Virus record (IMG/VR): IMGVR_UViG_3300021964_000497
Coordinates: 1 to 24,826 of that record
Direction: 5' to 3' (one strand)
DNA: 24,826 nt
DNA from: a virus
Part shown: piece after piece, positions 5,318 through 15,372 of the stretch
How the letters are laid out: each line of letters starts with the position of its first letter
Numbering within the stretch: the stretch's first letter is position 1
Translations under genes and position numbers: made by a program
The notes under the pieces: model-generated
Told to the model about the DNA's origin: nothing
Seen by the model: only the letters and a program-made list of their open reading frames with translations
Databases searched by the model: none

Positions 5318-6733
5318 TCAGGGCATACCGAATGGATTTCTCTCACTGAAGTCAATAATACTATCTGCTTCACTCTCTATTTCTTCATTTGATGTGAATC
5401 CTGTTTCTGGATAAGACGCGGAAGAAAGTTTGTAACTTGCTGAAGAAGCAGAACCAACAATTTGCTCTCCAACAACAAAGTCTCCATCTGCTCGGTAGAT
5501 TTCTAGCGATCCTCCATCGGCAACCCAATTGAGAACTCTTGCTGTAGAACCAGAAATAGAACCAGTAACAATTTCGTTCTTCTGGAAAGTTCCAACTCCA
5601 GTTTGATTTGGTGCTGCAATTGTAATAGTTGGTGGTTCAGTGTATCCCAGACCAGCATTGGTGAGATAAATTGCACTAATTGTTCCAGCAGCACTAACAA
5701 CAACTGTTGCAGCTGCAGAAACTGTTGAAATTCCACTGAATGTTACGAGTGGTGCAGTTGCTGTCGTATAACCAGAACCTCCACCGGTAATAGTGACAAT
5801 TCCAAGAACACCATTGCCAATGGACGCAGTTGCAGCAGCTCCAACACCATCACCGATAAACCTAACTGAAGGAGCAACTGTGTAACCAGAACCTGGATTT
5901 GTAAGAAGAACTCTTTGAATAGATTCTGCAACCGGATTTGCGTTGAGTTCGCAGGCAACAATTCCAGAAATTCTCTCCGCAGTTGCTATTCCAGTTACAC
6001 CTGGAGATGATGAGATTGCGACTCTTGGATTGTAAGTATATCCACCGCCACGGTTTGTGACACTAATTTGTCTAATGCCACCATCAGAAATATATCCTAC
6101 AGTTGCTAATGCAGTTGTTCCAACCCCAACAAGAGTTAGGAGTGTTGTCATTGCATCACCACCTAGGAGTTCCGAATCAGAAGCACCTAGAGTTCCCGCA
6201 ATAGAATCATCAATTTCAGCAACATCGGTATCGATAACTTCGTTTTCGTATCTGAAGAGTTCACACTTCAGTGTATATACGTATCCTTTCTGTAACTGAT
6301 AGAATGGTTTTTCGTGCTCTACAAATTTAATTTCAAATAATCTATCTCCAAGTGGGAAATAAATTAGGTCACCTTCTTTAGGTCTATTGCTAATTTTTAT
6401 ATTATCTTTTCCTGCTAAAAGTGGAGAAATATAATTCTCAAATCTTTCTTTTGAAATTGTAAGAGTTATTTCTTGAGTTGATTGAATTCCAAATTTAGAT
6501 AAAATTGTTGTTTGATCACCATATCCCTCAAAGTTTTCTACATATGCTTCAATTGGATGGGCCTCATCAAACTCAGATTCAATAACTTCTCTAATAACAG
6601 TTTTTTCTGTAATAAATTTTCTGGGCATGTAATGAACTTCAACTCCGTACATACGAAGTTGTTCATTAATTAAGTCCTGAATCAGATTCTGTTCTGATGG
6701 AGCACCTTGAAGAAAGAAAGGATTTAATGCCAT
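5318..6733 (-). CDS. 14: Neck protein gp14, 471 aa, with inserted GYT repeats
   Basis: With gp13, gp14 closes the filled head and docks the tail. The N-terminal 165 residues (MALNPFFLQGAPSEQNLIQD, then QLRMYGVEVHYMPRKFI, EGYGDQTTILSKFGI and ISKERFENYISPLL) follow the pattern of cyanophage-type gp14. T4 gp14 is only 256 residues. Most of the surplus is four tandem GYT repeats of about 40-50 residues (roughly 5595-6075) and a GE-x-I/SGS module (about 5405-5590). The C-terminus returns to a conserved-looking IDFSERNPFGMP. The chosen start is ATG 6733, four bases after the gp13 stop. A TTG at 6745 would add four residues and overlap gp13, but gives no better ribosome site. Translation is probably coupled to gp13. 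Confidence 0.9.
   Translation of the reverse strand: MALNPFFLQGAPSEQNLIQDLINEQLRMYGVEVHYMPRKFITEKTVIREVIESEFDEAHPIEAYVENFEGYGDQTTILSKFGIQSTQEITLTISKERFENYISPLLAGKDNIKISNRPKEGDLIYFPLGDRLFEIKFVEHEKPFYQLQKGYVYTLKCELFRYENEVIDTDVAEIDDSIAGTLGASDSELLGGDAMTTLLTLVGVGTTALATVGYISDGGIRQISVTNRGGGYTYNPRVAISSSPGVTGIATAERISGIVACELNANPVAESIQRVLLTNPGSGYTVAPSVRFIGDGVGAAATASIGNGVLGIVTITGGGSGYTTATAPLVTFSGISTVSAAATVVVSAAGTISAIYLTNAGLGYTEPPTITIAAPNQTGVGTFQKNEIVTGSISGSTARVLNWVADGGSLEIYRADGDFVVGEQIVGSASSASYKLSSASYPETGFTSNEEIESEADSIIDFSERNPFGMP
5595..6075 (-). repeat. Four tandem G-x-GYT repeats within gp14
   Basis: Four copies of a pattern I-x2-I-x-[IL]T-x2-G-x-GYT-x2-P-x-[VI]-x-[IF] occur in order: GGGYTYNP near 6040, GSGYTVAP near 5885, GSGYTTATAP near 5765 and GLGYTEPP near 5640. 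Spacing is 40-52 residues. Each is followed by a Gly/Ala-rich turn (GVGAAATA, TVSAAATV). The same motif occurs in gp8 and both giant proteins. Confidence 0.85.
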
Positions 6734-6737
6734 AATA

Positions 6738-7592
6738 TCAACCAATCATATCAAATGGAGGAAGTTCATATGTATTTGACATCTTCTCCATTATTTTTTC
6801 TAAGTCTTTTTCTGCATCATCATACATTTGTCTACCATTCAATTCAACACCACCTGGAAGTTTAACTCCAGTAAACTTCATCATATTCATTCCCCATTGC
6901 CTCTTAATTAAAGCAGTGAGATATGGTTTGATGAATGAATCATTCCAAACTCTTGCATAATCATTTGGATCTAATGTTGAATGACATTGGATAATGAGAT
7001 AATCGTCGGCATTAACAGAACCCCAATCAAGATCCAAATATAATCGGTCTTGTCGCTTATTAAATCGTATTTGTTTATCAGTTGTCAATAAGAAATTGAT
7101 ATCTTCCAAATATGTCTTTGTCATTGCATAGGTCAACATCTCAGTTGCTCCCCAGTAGTAGATATCATTGAGGAACATTTGATATCTAACACTGAACATA
7201 TTGTTCGTTACTGTATTTGTCCCATCAAAATGAAACAACTTAGTAACACCAATTATATTTGGTGGAACTTGTAAATAATTGCTATTTTCTTCAAAGGTAA
7301 AGGTGGTGGCAGAACTATCTCCTGCGATTGTTACTGATGCTGTAGTGGTTGCGATACCTACTGCAGTATTACTTCCACCTCTAGTTCTTCCCCTATCAAT
7401 ATCACTTTGAGTAATTTTATACTTATAATATGTTTCGTAAACCCCATCAAAATGTCTTTCTTGGAAAAACTGAATGGCGTCATCTACCAAATCATCAATT
7501 TGCTCATCGGCTACATTGATTTCGAGAACAGGATATCCAAGTTGTCTTTTGCAGTAGTCTATTAGCTCCTGCCTAGTAGATGGTTGTGCCAT
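6738..7592 (-). CDS. 13: Neck / head completion protein gp13, 284 aa
   Basis: gp13 joins the portal to the tail after packaging, together with gp14. T4 gp13 is about 309 residues, so this is near full length. The N-terminal block (RQELIDYCKRQLGYPVLEIN, then ADEQIDDLVDDAIQFFQERH and KITQSDIDRG) fits the family, whose hallmark is an acidic helix ahead of the DAIQFF motif. A Gly/Thr-rich insertion at about residues 72-100 (TRGGSNTAVG, TTTASVTIAGD) precedes a conserved-looking core (LQVPPNIIGVTKLF, YYWGATEMLTYAMTKTYLED) and a C-terminus ending in YELPPFDMIG. A strong ribosome site AAGGAG (7603-7608) lies ten bases before the ATG, with an ACTAAATA site just upstream. gp14 follows after four bases. 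Confidence 0.92.
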   Translation of the reverse strand: MAQPSTRQELIDYCKRQLGYPVLEINVADEQIDDLVDDAIQFFQERHFDGVYETYYKYKITQSDIDRGRTRGGSNTAVGIATTTASVTIAGDSSATTFTFEENSNYLQVPPNIIGVTKLFHFDGTNTVTNNMFSVRYQMFLNDIYYWGATEMLTYAMTKTYLEDINFLLTTDKQIRFNKRQDRLYLDLDWGSVNADDYLIIQCHSTLDPNDYARVWNDSFIKPYLTALIKRQWGMNMMKFTGVKLPGGVELNGRQMYDDAEKDLEKIMEKMSNTYELPPFDMIG

Positions 7593-7602
7593 TTACACAT
7601 TT

Positions 7603-7608
7603 CTCCTT
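7603..7608 (-). promoter_or_regulatory. Ribosome binding site AAGGAG (gp13)
   Basis: AAGGAG on the minus strand, ten bases before ATG 7592. It is the best match to the anti-Shine-Dalgarno sequence among the gene starts here and supports the chosen gp13 start. Confidence 0.65.
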
Positions 7609-7615
7609 ATACTGA

Positions 7616-7623
7616 TATTTAGT
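7616..7623 (-). promoter_or_regulatory. Late-promoter-like ACTAAATA (gp13-gp14)
   Basis: ACTAAATA on the minus strand contains the TAA stop of the 76-residue gene (7619-7621). The predicted start near 7610 gives an 18-base leader that includes the gp13 ribosome site. Confidence 0.55.
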
Positions 7624-7849
7624 CTTGTTTTCTTGCCAGGTCTAGCAAAAGAGACTTAATTTCATTCAAATCATTTTTAATATCGTTGACATCAGTTTCA
7701 AGTTGTTCAACTCGTTCTGCTTTTGAAGCATTTTTCTTTCTTGCCTTCATATATTCATCATACTCAGACTTGCTAGTATTGAGTATTGCATTAGTCCGAG
7801 GATCCCTGACTAAACTCAGGTGATCCTTTACTTTTACATATTCTTTCAT
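7619..7849 (-). CDS. Small coiled-coil protein, 76 aa, unknown function
   Basis: A charged protein with a likely coiled coil over residues about 43-72 (AERVEQLETDVNDIKNDLNE, then IKSLLLDL), showing regular Leu/Val/Ile heptad spacing. The N-terminus (MKEYVKVKDHLSLVRDPRTN, then AILNTSKSEYDEYM) looks like a short folded segment. It starts two bases after the stop of the 2504-residue gene without a clear ribosome site, so translation is probably coupled. Its position just before gp13 corresponds to the T4 gp12/wac region. Fibritin (Wac) is also a coiled coil, but far longer, and I see no specific similarity to it. Small proteins of this type are common in cyanophage structural clusters; function is unknown. 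Confidence 0.78.
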   Translation of the reverse strand: MKEYVKVKDHLSLVRDPRTNAILNTSKSEYDEYMKARKKNASKAERVEQLETDVNDIKNDLNEIKSLLLDLARKQD

Positions 7850-7851
7850 AA

Positions 7852-10800
7852 TTATGCGAGAGCGATAACTCTAAGATCTCTAAGAGAAGGTGGATATGAT
7901 TGACTCGTGGAAGTCATTACAAGTTTAATTCTAAAGTGCTTGAATGATGGAAGATTATCTCTCGTAAATGTAAAGTCTTGGAAAGAATCGGCTATTTCAC
8001 CAACAGTTGCCTGAATCAACTCAACATATGAGTCAGATCTTCCATTACAATCTTCAAGATTGATGATTTCTCCTCTATCATTAAGATTATCCCATCCTGG
8101 GAATGGAACAAAGATTGGGTCAAATCCAGAATCATTACCAATGGCATAAAATGCTCTAATATCTGTGTATGGATTCATATGAGCAGAAGTAATGATCTTA
8201 ATTGAAGTTGCTGCATTCTCAAGACCCATCTCTTTGGAGATGTACTGGAACGAAGAAGGATCTCCTTCAATACCAGAAACTCTTGAGTCTGTTGCAAAAT
8301 CTTCAATAACACTATTAACTCTATTTGAAGTCAAAATCGCACTAACTCTTTGGCCGTCAATTACTGGCGACAAGCGAGTATCCGTAGTAGATAATTGAAC
8401 ACTCATATTAAGTGCTTTGTTTCCGGGAAGAGCAGTTAAAAGATTTGATGAATTCACATCCGAAGTAATAATTCTTGTGGATGACAGATAATTTGGTTTG
8501 TTCAGAGAAATTGATTCAAAACCATTATCAAGGAATGGAATTTCATTTCCACTTAAACTCTTACCAGTTACTGTTCTGATTGTTGCTGAAATATTAGTTC
8601 CTTCTGGAGTAATATTTTGAACAATGGGTGTAATAATTTCATAAGGCATATTTTGTGTTGCCTTAATGCCAAATCCACCAGTGGACTTGTTCTCCTTCAC
8701 AAACAGTTTTGGCCATCCAGATGCGGCAGTTCTATCTGCACCATCGGCAGACATATCAATCTTCAATCTATAGTGATCATAACCGATTGAATCAGCAACA
8801 GTAGAATCTGCGAGTTCATGCGACTTATTAATTCTTCTGAGAGAAACTCCATTAAGTTCATATCTATAAACAGGAGTTCCAACTGGATAATCTTTAGGGT
8901 CACTGCCTCTAGTAATTGTTCCACCAATAGAACCAGAAGTTGCAGTTGTAAATCCAATAATCTCATCACCAATCAGAAGATAACCAACATTTGTAGTTCC
9001 AACGCCAACACTCTCAAATTGTTGGAACAAACTGCCATTATCTACGGAAAGTGCTCCAGTAGAATCTGCAGTATATGCTGTAGTCAATTTAGTTGGTTTT
9101 GTATCTGGCGCGACCCCAGAAATAGTAACTGTGTTACTATCATCATACATTCCATGATTCTTATGGTTGACTTTAAAATGAAGACCATCAGTTTCAACGG
9201 CAATTTCTGTTGGTCTTGGCCATGGACCAATAGGACCACCAGAAGAATAATTTAATGTTGTTGTGACACCAGAATTATTAATAAACTGAATCGTATTACC
9301 AACACCAGTGAGGAAGTCTCCCTGGACATTATCAAGAATCAGTTCACTGCTGCTTCCGATAGATGTTATAGAAAGTCTAGCTCCAGCACCAAGATTATTA
9401 GTTCCAATGGTAGTGATTCCTAAAACATCACCAACTTGATAACCAGAACCACCGCCAGATGGAGTTGAAATTGTAGCAAATCCGATAGTTCCATCGGAAG
9501 TTACTTGAACATTTGCTGTGGCATTTCTACCATTTCCAGTTACTGTAGTGAGAGCAACACCAGTATATGTAAATGGTCCAGTGTAACCAATACCAGCATT
9601 GATTACATTCATATTTCCAACAGCAGTTCCTGCAGTTCCTACGAAATTAGCGGTAGCATCTGAACCAATCTGAATAATAGTATTACCAATTGTCAAATCT
9701 GGATCATTAAATGTCGTGGAAAGGCCAACTCTAATCTTCTTAGAGTTCATAGAAAGCGCATTGCCAAGAAGGGTAGGAATTTGACCATTACCCTCTTTAA
9801 GTTGTGGATTATAAAATTCTACAGATCCATTTTCAATAAAGTCTGCTCTGTAGAGAGTAAACTTAAGATCTTCCCACTGACTTGGTTCCCAAGTAGATGC
9901 ATTCTGAGATTTGAATAGTGAACCAAGATATGGTTGATTGGAAATAAATGTATCAGTAAGAAGGTCATTTTCACCAACTCTTGAAACATATACGCTGTAC
10001 TTAGTAGAGTTTGATGCAACACAGATAGCATAATCTGTTCCTCTACCCTCTAAGTAAACTGGTGCTTTAAACTCAAAAGTAGTTGCAACAGAACCATCCG
10101 CAGAAAGATTAACCTGATCTGGGTCTAAAGTTACCTCAGAGAATGGTAGAATCTTTTGAGTTGGCAGACCATTATTCATGGTCCTGATTTGGAGAGTTAC
10201 TGGAACATCTGAATCATCTTTTGATCTAAAGAAGATATCACACTTGGTGAGATAAATTCCAGTATCATCATCAACCAAGAAGGATTGTGCAAGGGGATCA
10301 TACCAATAGTGGACTCTTTGTTGAACTGGAGTTCTTCCAATTACGCGACTATTAACCAACTGGGTTCCAGTTGTTCTAGAAACTGCTTGATCTTCAAATT
10401 CAAGTTTGTTTTGAATTCTAGCATTTCTTACAGAAACGATATTTTCTTGAACAGCCTCGATAGTTCCACTAGATACATATCCTTCCTCTGCAATTGTTGT
10501 TGCAGTTTCTTGATTATTGGTGCTGCTGTTAACAAATGTGAGAACTCTTGTTCCTGCTTCAAATCTTGGATTCGTGCTTACATTTGGATCAGGAATAAAG
10601 AAACTACCTTGAAGTGTTGAACCAATGTCAGAGATAAGTTTTACATCCGTGATTGTTGCTTGAGCTCCACTAGTTTTGCCAACCAGAGTCATGTTTCTCT
10701 CAACATAACCGAAGAAATCGCCTTGTGGTTGATTTGCAAGAGAGAATGTGTCCACATTAAGGATCGTGGATGTTGACGAATATGCTTCAGGTAATGGTTG

Positions 10801-13800
10801 TGAGTTATATGGGCTAAGACGATATACTCTATCTGGAGAATCATATTGTCCAGATTTATGGTTTGCCTGAGCAACTCTGAATGTAATTCTTGGGGAATTT
10901 GCATTAGAAGGTCCAGTTCCCGCATTTATTACGGAACCGACAACAGTTTCTCCGACTTCAAAAGTCCCCGAGGTCATGGAAATTTCCAGTAATTTAGGTA
11001 CACAGAACTTAGTTACATTAGCACTATCAAAGAATGCATAAAGTCTTGTGAGTGGTTTGAGTTTTTTAGCTTCAAATTGAACATTTCTGGACCTCATATA
11101 AGGAACAACATTTCTACTTACAACTCTGTCTCCTACAGACTCTCTATCAAAATGTTCAGTAACAATAGTTCTAGATCCAGTTCTGGACATTACTCCAGTA
11201 TCTTTTACTTCCCTATAAGTTTCTTCAATAACATCCGCATTGACATTTTGTACCCAAGTTCTATAAATGTTTCTATTTCCAGGACCTTGACGATTTACAG
11301 ATGTGGGAACATTTGTTGTTCTGGTTCTCGTTGTTTCAGTTACTTCTTTACCTGTCCAGTTGGTTTCCCAGGCATTCCAAATCGTTGGGGCAAAACCTGT
11401 CTGTGGATCAACGCCCTGTTCCTCAACAGCTCTTGCCATCACATTTTCATAATCACCTTCAACATCAATAATTTTTGCTTCAAGTCTTACAGTATCTACC
11501 CAAGTATCAGATGCTGGAGTCAATTCAAGGGTTCCTTGCCAGAAACTTACCAAGAAAGGAGTTACACTTTCAGTTCTTGTGGCAAATGATTGTCTAAGCC
11601 ACTCAACATCAGCATAGTCTAGAGTAATAATATCATTAGACTTTCTTACATTGACGCCTTCTGGTTGCTCAACTGAAAAATCAGCACCGGCATTTACATT
11701 TACTACTGGGCCCTGAATCAGATCAATTGCATTTGTATAGTGCTGTGGTCTTAAAGTTTTTAACTCAGCATCTAAACTATTTCTAAATGGAACTGATTCT
11801 TCTTGTGCGTTCAGAGATGTAAAATTATCAACAAAGAATCCTGACTTGAATCTATTAAGACCATCTCTATCGGGAACAAAGAAGTTTGCAGTATTTGTCT
11901 CAAGCAGAGAAAGTGCAGTATAATACTCAAGATTTCTAATTCTATTCTCAAGATTCTTGATATCGGACATGCGATATCTCTTATGTTGTAAGAAATCTAA
12001 TTTGACCTGAGAAGTATCGTAAAGATATGGTGGAAGAGTAACAGTCGCTATTTCAATAGCATCATCAACAGCCAAAGGTCTTTCAATCTTTTCAGATGGA
12101 ACACCATATTGAACCTGGAATTTGCCAGATTGAGTTAAGAAAATTCTATCAATTCTTGGAAGATAGAATGAGAATGATACATCAAATGCATCATCAGAAG
12201 AAAGTACGCTTGATGAATTTCCTGCCCCATTAAATGCTCTTCCATAGAACTCAAATGGTGATCTTGCACCCTCAGTTACAGTATAATCAGAAGTTTTTGG
12301 CCTAATATCAATAATATCAGTGTTTCTATTTCCATCAACAGATCTAACATCTTTTACATAATCAAATTCACTGTATGAATTAGTGGTGATTATGTCTCCT
12401 GTATCTGCTGCTTCAAAATAACCATTAGTGAAATATACTTTCAATTGTCTAGTTGGAGCATCAATACCATCTTTTCTTACTATAGAGGAACCGCCATAAA
12501 ATGATCCTCTCTGTCCAGTGCTGAACTTAAAGTTTTTAGATATATTAAAACTTGGTTCATCTACAACAGAAACAGTAGCATCAAGTCCTGTTTCGCCAAA
12601 GGTAACAGTCTCCCCTTCAATAAGAGAGTTGGTATTTTTTGGAATATATGAAATCTTGGTATCGGTTAATTTTTCCGCGACTACACCAACAGCACCACTT
12701 GTAAGTCCTCTAAATTTTTCACCAATCAAGAGATCACTTGTCTTTCCTTGGGGGCCAGAGAGAGATGCCAAAATAACAGTCGGAGCAGATGCTGGAGAAG
12801 TATCTGTAGATTCATAGATTGCTTGAATGCTAACAACATCACTAACATTTAAAGAAATTCTTTCATCTTGAACTCTTGTTCCAAACGCATAATTTCCATA
12901 TGTGAGACCATCATTAAGTGTTGTTGCGCCAACACCAGAAGCAACTAATTTTGACTTATCAACAATAACAGAATTTACTCTATTTTTCTTCTTTTTCTTA
13001 GCAACTGGTTTGAGTTTTTTGACTGTATAGATTAACTGTGCTCCAGTGTCATCACTTCCCAGGTTATAAATTTGAAGTTCTGTATTATTATTTGCAAGAG
13101 CAAGTTTATTTGCGGCCAATACTTCTGTAGATCCATCAGATCTAACAAGAGAGTACCGCTCTTCGTCAAATGGTAAGAATGTTTCATTTGTACCAGAAGT
13201 AACCACAGCAGATAGTTCATTATCTACGATGTCTACTGTCGCATACTTTCTAAGAGTGATGAATGAATCATTCAATGTAAGAGAAGAAACATTCTCTTTA
13301 GGCAACGCTGTATACAGAGTACTATCACTTGATGTTGATAACTTAGTTCCAAGAACTTTAAAATCGGTTACTTCAATTCTTGATCCAGTTGTTGGGAGTC
13401 TTCCTTCGCAAATTCCAGTGACAGTTGTAACGCCGGAAATAACAATACTTGCATCATTGACCGTTTGAACAGTAGCAAAAACCGGATCTGTAAAACTTTG
13501 ATTGACATCAGTACTCGTGTAACTGACAAGATCACCAACGCTAACTAATCCGGGGAACTGTGGGTTTGCTGAGATTACTGTGCTTTCTCCACTAGCATTT
13601 ACAGTGGAAATTGTGGCGATACCAATTGTAGATTCAGTTGAAGGAATAACATCAGCAGCAAAGGTCGTTCCTACTCCAACTTTACCATAGATGGATTGAA
13701 CATCAGATAGTCCATAAGAAGTGATTGCTGTAGCAACTCTTCCATTTTCAATACCATCAAACTCAAACCCTTCATATCTAATAAAATCGCCAGAAGTCTC

Positions 13801-15366
13801 ATATAGTTCAATGACATTGCTGTCAGTAATACTATTTTTTAAGAATCCAGTTGCTCCACTATTAGTTCCTTTTACGAATGTTGGAGTTGTTAGTGTAGTA
13901 TTTTCATTCAGAGTAATCTTAGTAATTGTCTGAACATCAAATAAAGAGATGTTCCACTCATTCAAATCTCCATTTGAAGTATTGTATGAACCAGACTCTA
14001 ATCTAAAGTCATAAACTCTAGCAACGCCAATTTCTGCACCAGCAGGTTCTGTTTGAGCAGCACCAACTGCACCATCAACAGATCCAACTCTTTCATCTCT
14101 TAAACTCAAAACATAAGTATTTCCCGCACCAACTAAAGGTGCTCCATATACTCTATTCAAGTTGAGAGTTGAACCAGTATTATAGAAAATTGATTGGTTC
14201 TCAATTGTTTTTGTAGTTCTTGGTTTAGGTAAGTCGAGTAGAGTCGATCCTACTGTTTCAATCTCATATCCCTTTACATATGCCTTTCCAGGGGAAACTT
14301 GATATAGAGCCAAATCAGTAGATGGAACTGAACCTCCTGAGGTTACTTGATCTGCTTCTAAAAGACCTCTATTTCCTTCTCCATCATTCAGAGATTCTTT
14401 GACAACAATGTCAAATGGTTTTACATAGTAGTTTCCAGATTCATCATAAGTTCTTCTTGCAAGTTCGTCATTGATGACACTGTACTGAGAAGAAGTTCTA
14501 ATAGTTTTTAAAATGCCATTTTCTACGGTGGCAAGTTCTACAAAGTTTTCGTCATTGAAATCTGTCAGAGACTTCTTGAAGAGAAAAACGCTAACTTTGA
14601 GTCTATCTGCACCAGGTGCAGCATAGTTATTATACCCTTGAGAATTGTCGGTCAGAGTCTCATCTTGATCTGGAGTGACAATCTCCTCATTAATGTAAAG
14701 ACCAATTCTATATGAGGGTGAATTTGTATATTGATCTAGGATTAGAGTTTCATCCTCAACATTTACAAATTGACCTCTTATAAAGTAAACTCCGTTGGAG
14801 ATTGAAAATGCTGAACCAGTTGAAGTCGCACTAGTGGCAATTGTTGATCCAAATGCTTCTCCACTTGCAATGACTTCATTTCCTAGAAGTCCACTAACAA
14901 TATCTCCCTCTGCACTCAGAATTTCACCATCGGCAAATACTTGAGTCGCGTTGTTTTGAGTACTTGACCCAAGATAGTTCAAATAGAGAGTAGGATTTCC
15001 TCTCTCGGAATCCGAAGAAGTTAGAATGCTACTGACAGTTGCGGTAACACCAGAAGTTCTTCCAGTAATCTTAAGGCCAATTAATTGATCAATATACGCA
15101 TCAATAGGAACACCTTGATGCGTTGTATTTAGTTCTACCGCAAAGTAATTTCTACTATATGCAGTGTTTCCGGGAATTACTTTCCCACCTTCTTTGAAAA
15201 AATGTTGACCAAATCTCTCAATCTGATTCTGAAGAATCGATTGGAGCGTTGTTAATTCTCTAGCCTGAACTGGATATCCAGGTTTAAACAATACCCTGTG
15301 ATAGTTGTCCGTTGGATCAAAATCATCATAGTATGGGGCAACATTGAGATTGGTGATTTGCGACAT
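7852..15366 (-). CDS. Giant virion structural protein, 2504 aa, DUF4815-like N-terminus
   Basis: The N-terminus (YYDDFDPTDNYHRVLFKPGY, then PVQARELTTLQSILQNQIER, FGQHFF, VIPG) resembles the DUF4815 family of phage structural proteins. Landmarks: a lysine cluster KKKKK near residue 790; a short helical stretch KNLENRIRNLEYYTALSLLE near 1144; a likely conserved block VPYMRSRNVQFEAKKLKPLT, then RLYAFF, near 1425; WYDPLAQSFLVD, then GIYLTKCDIFF, near 1689; a GDEI/RG module near 2136; and a C-terminus ending in YPPSLRDLRVIALA. GE-x-I-x-G/SGA and GYT repeats recur along its length. It begins six bases after gp8, with AAGGA overlapping the gp8 stop, so the two are co-translated. It occupies the T4 gp9-gp12 region, which suggests a baseplate-periphery role. 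That is inferred from synteny, not homology. Confidence 0.88.
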   Translation of the reverse strand: MSQITNLNVAPYYDDFDPTDNYHRVLFKPGYPVQARELTTLQSILQNQIERFGQHFFKEGGKVIPGNTAYSRNYFAVELNTTHQGVPIDAYIDQLIGLKITGRTSGVTATVSSILTSSDSERGNPTLYLNYLGSSTQNNATQVFADGEILSAEGDIVSGLLGNEVIASGEAFGSTIATSATSTGSAFSISNGVYFIRGQFVNVEDETLILDQYTNSPSYRIGLYINEEIVTPDQDETLTDNSQGYNNYAAPGADRLKVSVFLFKKSLTDFNDENFVELATVENGILKTIRTSSQYSVINDELARRTYDESGNYYVKPFDIVVKESLNDGEGNRGLLEADQVTSGGSVPSTDLALYQVSPGKAYVKGYEIETVGSTLLDLPKPRTTKTIENQSIFYNTGSTLNLNRVYGAPLVGAGNTYVLSLRDERVGSVDGAVGAAQTEPAGAEIGVARVYDFRLESGSYNTSNGDLNEWNISLFDVQTITKITLNENTTLTTPTFVKGTNSGATGFLKNSITDSNVIELYETSGDFIRYEGFEFDGIENGRVATAITSYGLSDVQSIYGKVGVGTTFAADVIPSTESTIGIATISTVNASGESTVISANPQFPGLVSVGDLVSYTSTDVNQSFTDPVFATVQTVNDASIVISGVTTVTGICEGRLPTTGSRIEVTDFKVLGTKLSTSSDSTLYTALPKENVSSLTLNDSFITLRKYATVDIVDNELSAVVTSGTNETFLPFDEERYSLVRSDGSTEVLAANKLALANNNTELQIYNLGSDDTGAQLIYTVKKLKPVAKKKKKNRVNSVIVDKSKLVASGVGATTLNDGLTYGNYAFGTRVQDERISLNVSDVVSIQAIYESTDTSPASAPTVILASLSGPQGKTSDLLIGEKFRGLTSGAVGVVAEKLTDTKISYIPKNTNSLIEGETVTFGETGLDATVSVVDEPSFNISKNFKFSTGQRGSFYGGSSIVRKDGIDAPTRQLKVYFTNGYFEAADTGDIITTNSYSEFDYVKDVRSVDGNRNTDIIDIRPKTSDYTVTEGARSPFEFYGRAFNGAGNSSSVLSSDDAFDVSFSFYLPRIDRIFLTQSGKFQVQYGVPSEKIERPLAVDDAIEIATVTLPPYLYDTSQVKLDFLQHKRYRMSDIKNLENRIRNLEYYTALSLLETNTANFFVPDRDGLNRFKSGFFVDNFTSLNAQEESVPFRNSLDAELKTLRPQHYTNAIDLIQGPVVNVNAGADFSVEQPEGVNVRKSNDIITLDYADVEWLRQSFATRTESVTPFLVSFWQGTLELTPASDTWVDTVRLEAKIIDVEGDYENVMARAVEEQGVDPQTGFAPTIWNAWETNWTGKEVTETTRTRTTNVPTSVNRQGPGNRNIYRTWVQNVNADVIEETYREVKDTGVMSRTGSRTIVTEHFDRESVGDRVVSRNVVPYMRSRNVQFEAKKLKPLTRLYAFFDSANVTKFCVPKLLEISMTSGTFEVGETVVGSVINAGTGPSNANSPRITFRVAQANHKSGQYDSPDRVYRLSPYNSQPLPEAYSSTSTILNVDTFSLANQPQGDFFGYVERNMTLVGKTSGAQATITDVKLISDIGSTLQGSFFIPDPNVSTNPRFEAGTRVLTFVNSSTNNQETATTIAEEGYVSSGTIEAVQENIVSVRNARIQNKLEFEDQAVSRTTGTQLVNSRVIGRTPVQQRVHYWYDPLAQSFLVDDDTGIYLTKCDIFFRSKDDSDVPVTLQIRTMNNGLPTQKILPFSEVTLDPDQVNLSADGSVATTFEFKAPVYLEGRGTDYAICVASNSTKYSVYVSRVGENDLLTDTFISNQPYLGSLFKSQNASTWEPSQWEDLKFTLYRADFIENGSVEFYNPQLKEGNGQIPTLLGNALSMNSKKIRVGLSTTFNDPDLTIGNTIIQIGSDATANFVGTAGTAVGNMNVINAGIGYTGPFTYTGVALTTVTGNGRNATANVQVTSDGTIGFATISTPSGGGSGYQVGDVLGITTIGTNNLGAGARLSITSIGSSSELILDNVQGDFLTGVGNTIQFINNSGVTTTLNYSSGGPIGPWPRPTEIAVETDGLHFKVNHKNHGMYDDSNTVTISGVAPDTKPTKLTTAYTADSTGALSVDNGSLFQQFESVGVGTTNVGYLLIGDEIIGFTTATSGSIGGTITRGSDPKDYPVGTPVYRYELNGVSLRRINKSHELADSTVADSIGYDHYRLKIDMSADGADRTAASGWPKLFVKENKSTGGFGIKATQNMPYEIITPIVQNITPEGTNISATIRTVTGKSLSGNEIPFLDNGFESISLNKPNYLSSTRIITSDVNSSNLLTALPGNKALNMSVQLSTTDTRLSPVIDGQRVSAILTSNRVNSVIEDFATDSRVSGIEGDPSSFQYISKEMGLENAATSIKIITSAHMNPYTDIRAFYAIGNDSGFDPIFVPFPGWDNLNDRGEIINLEDCNGRSDSYVELIQATVGEIADSFQDFTFTRDNLPSFKHFRIKLVMTSTSQSYPPSLRDLRVIALA

Positions 15367-15372
15367 AATTCC

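Noticed and set aside
6733-6745. TTG start for gp14 adding four residues
   Set aside because: ATG 6733 gives a normal gp14 N-terminus and a clean four-base spacing after gp13.
11077-11589. 170-codon plus-strand ORF
   Set aside because: It is antisense to a conserved-looking part of the 2504-residue gene, and its Ser/Asn/Cys-rich composition is typical of a shadow frame.
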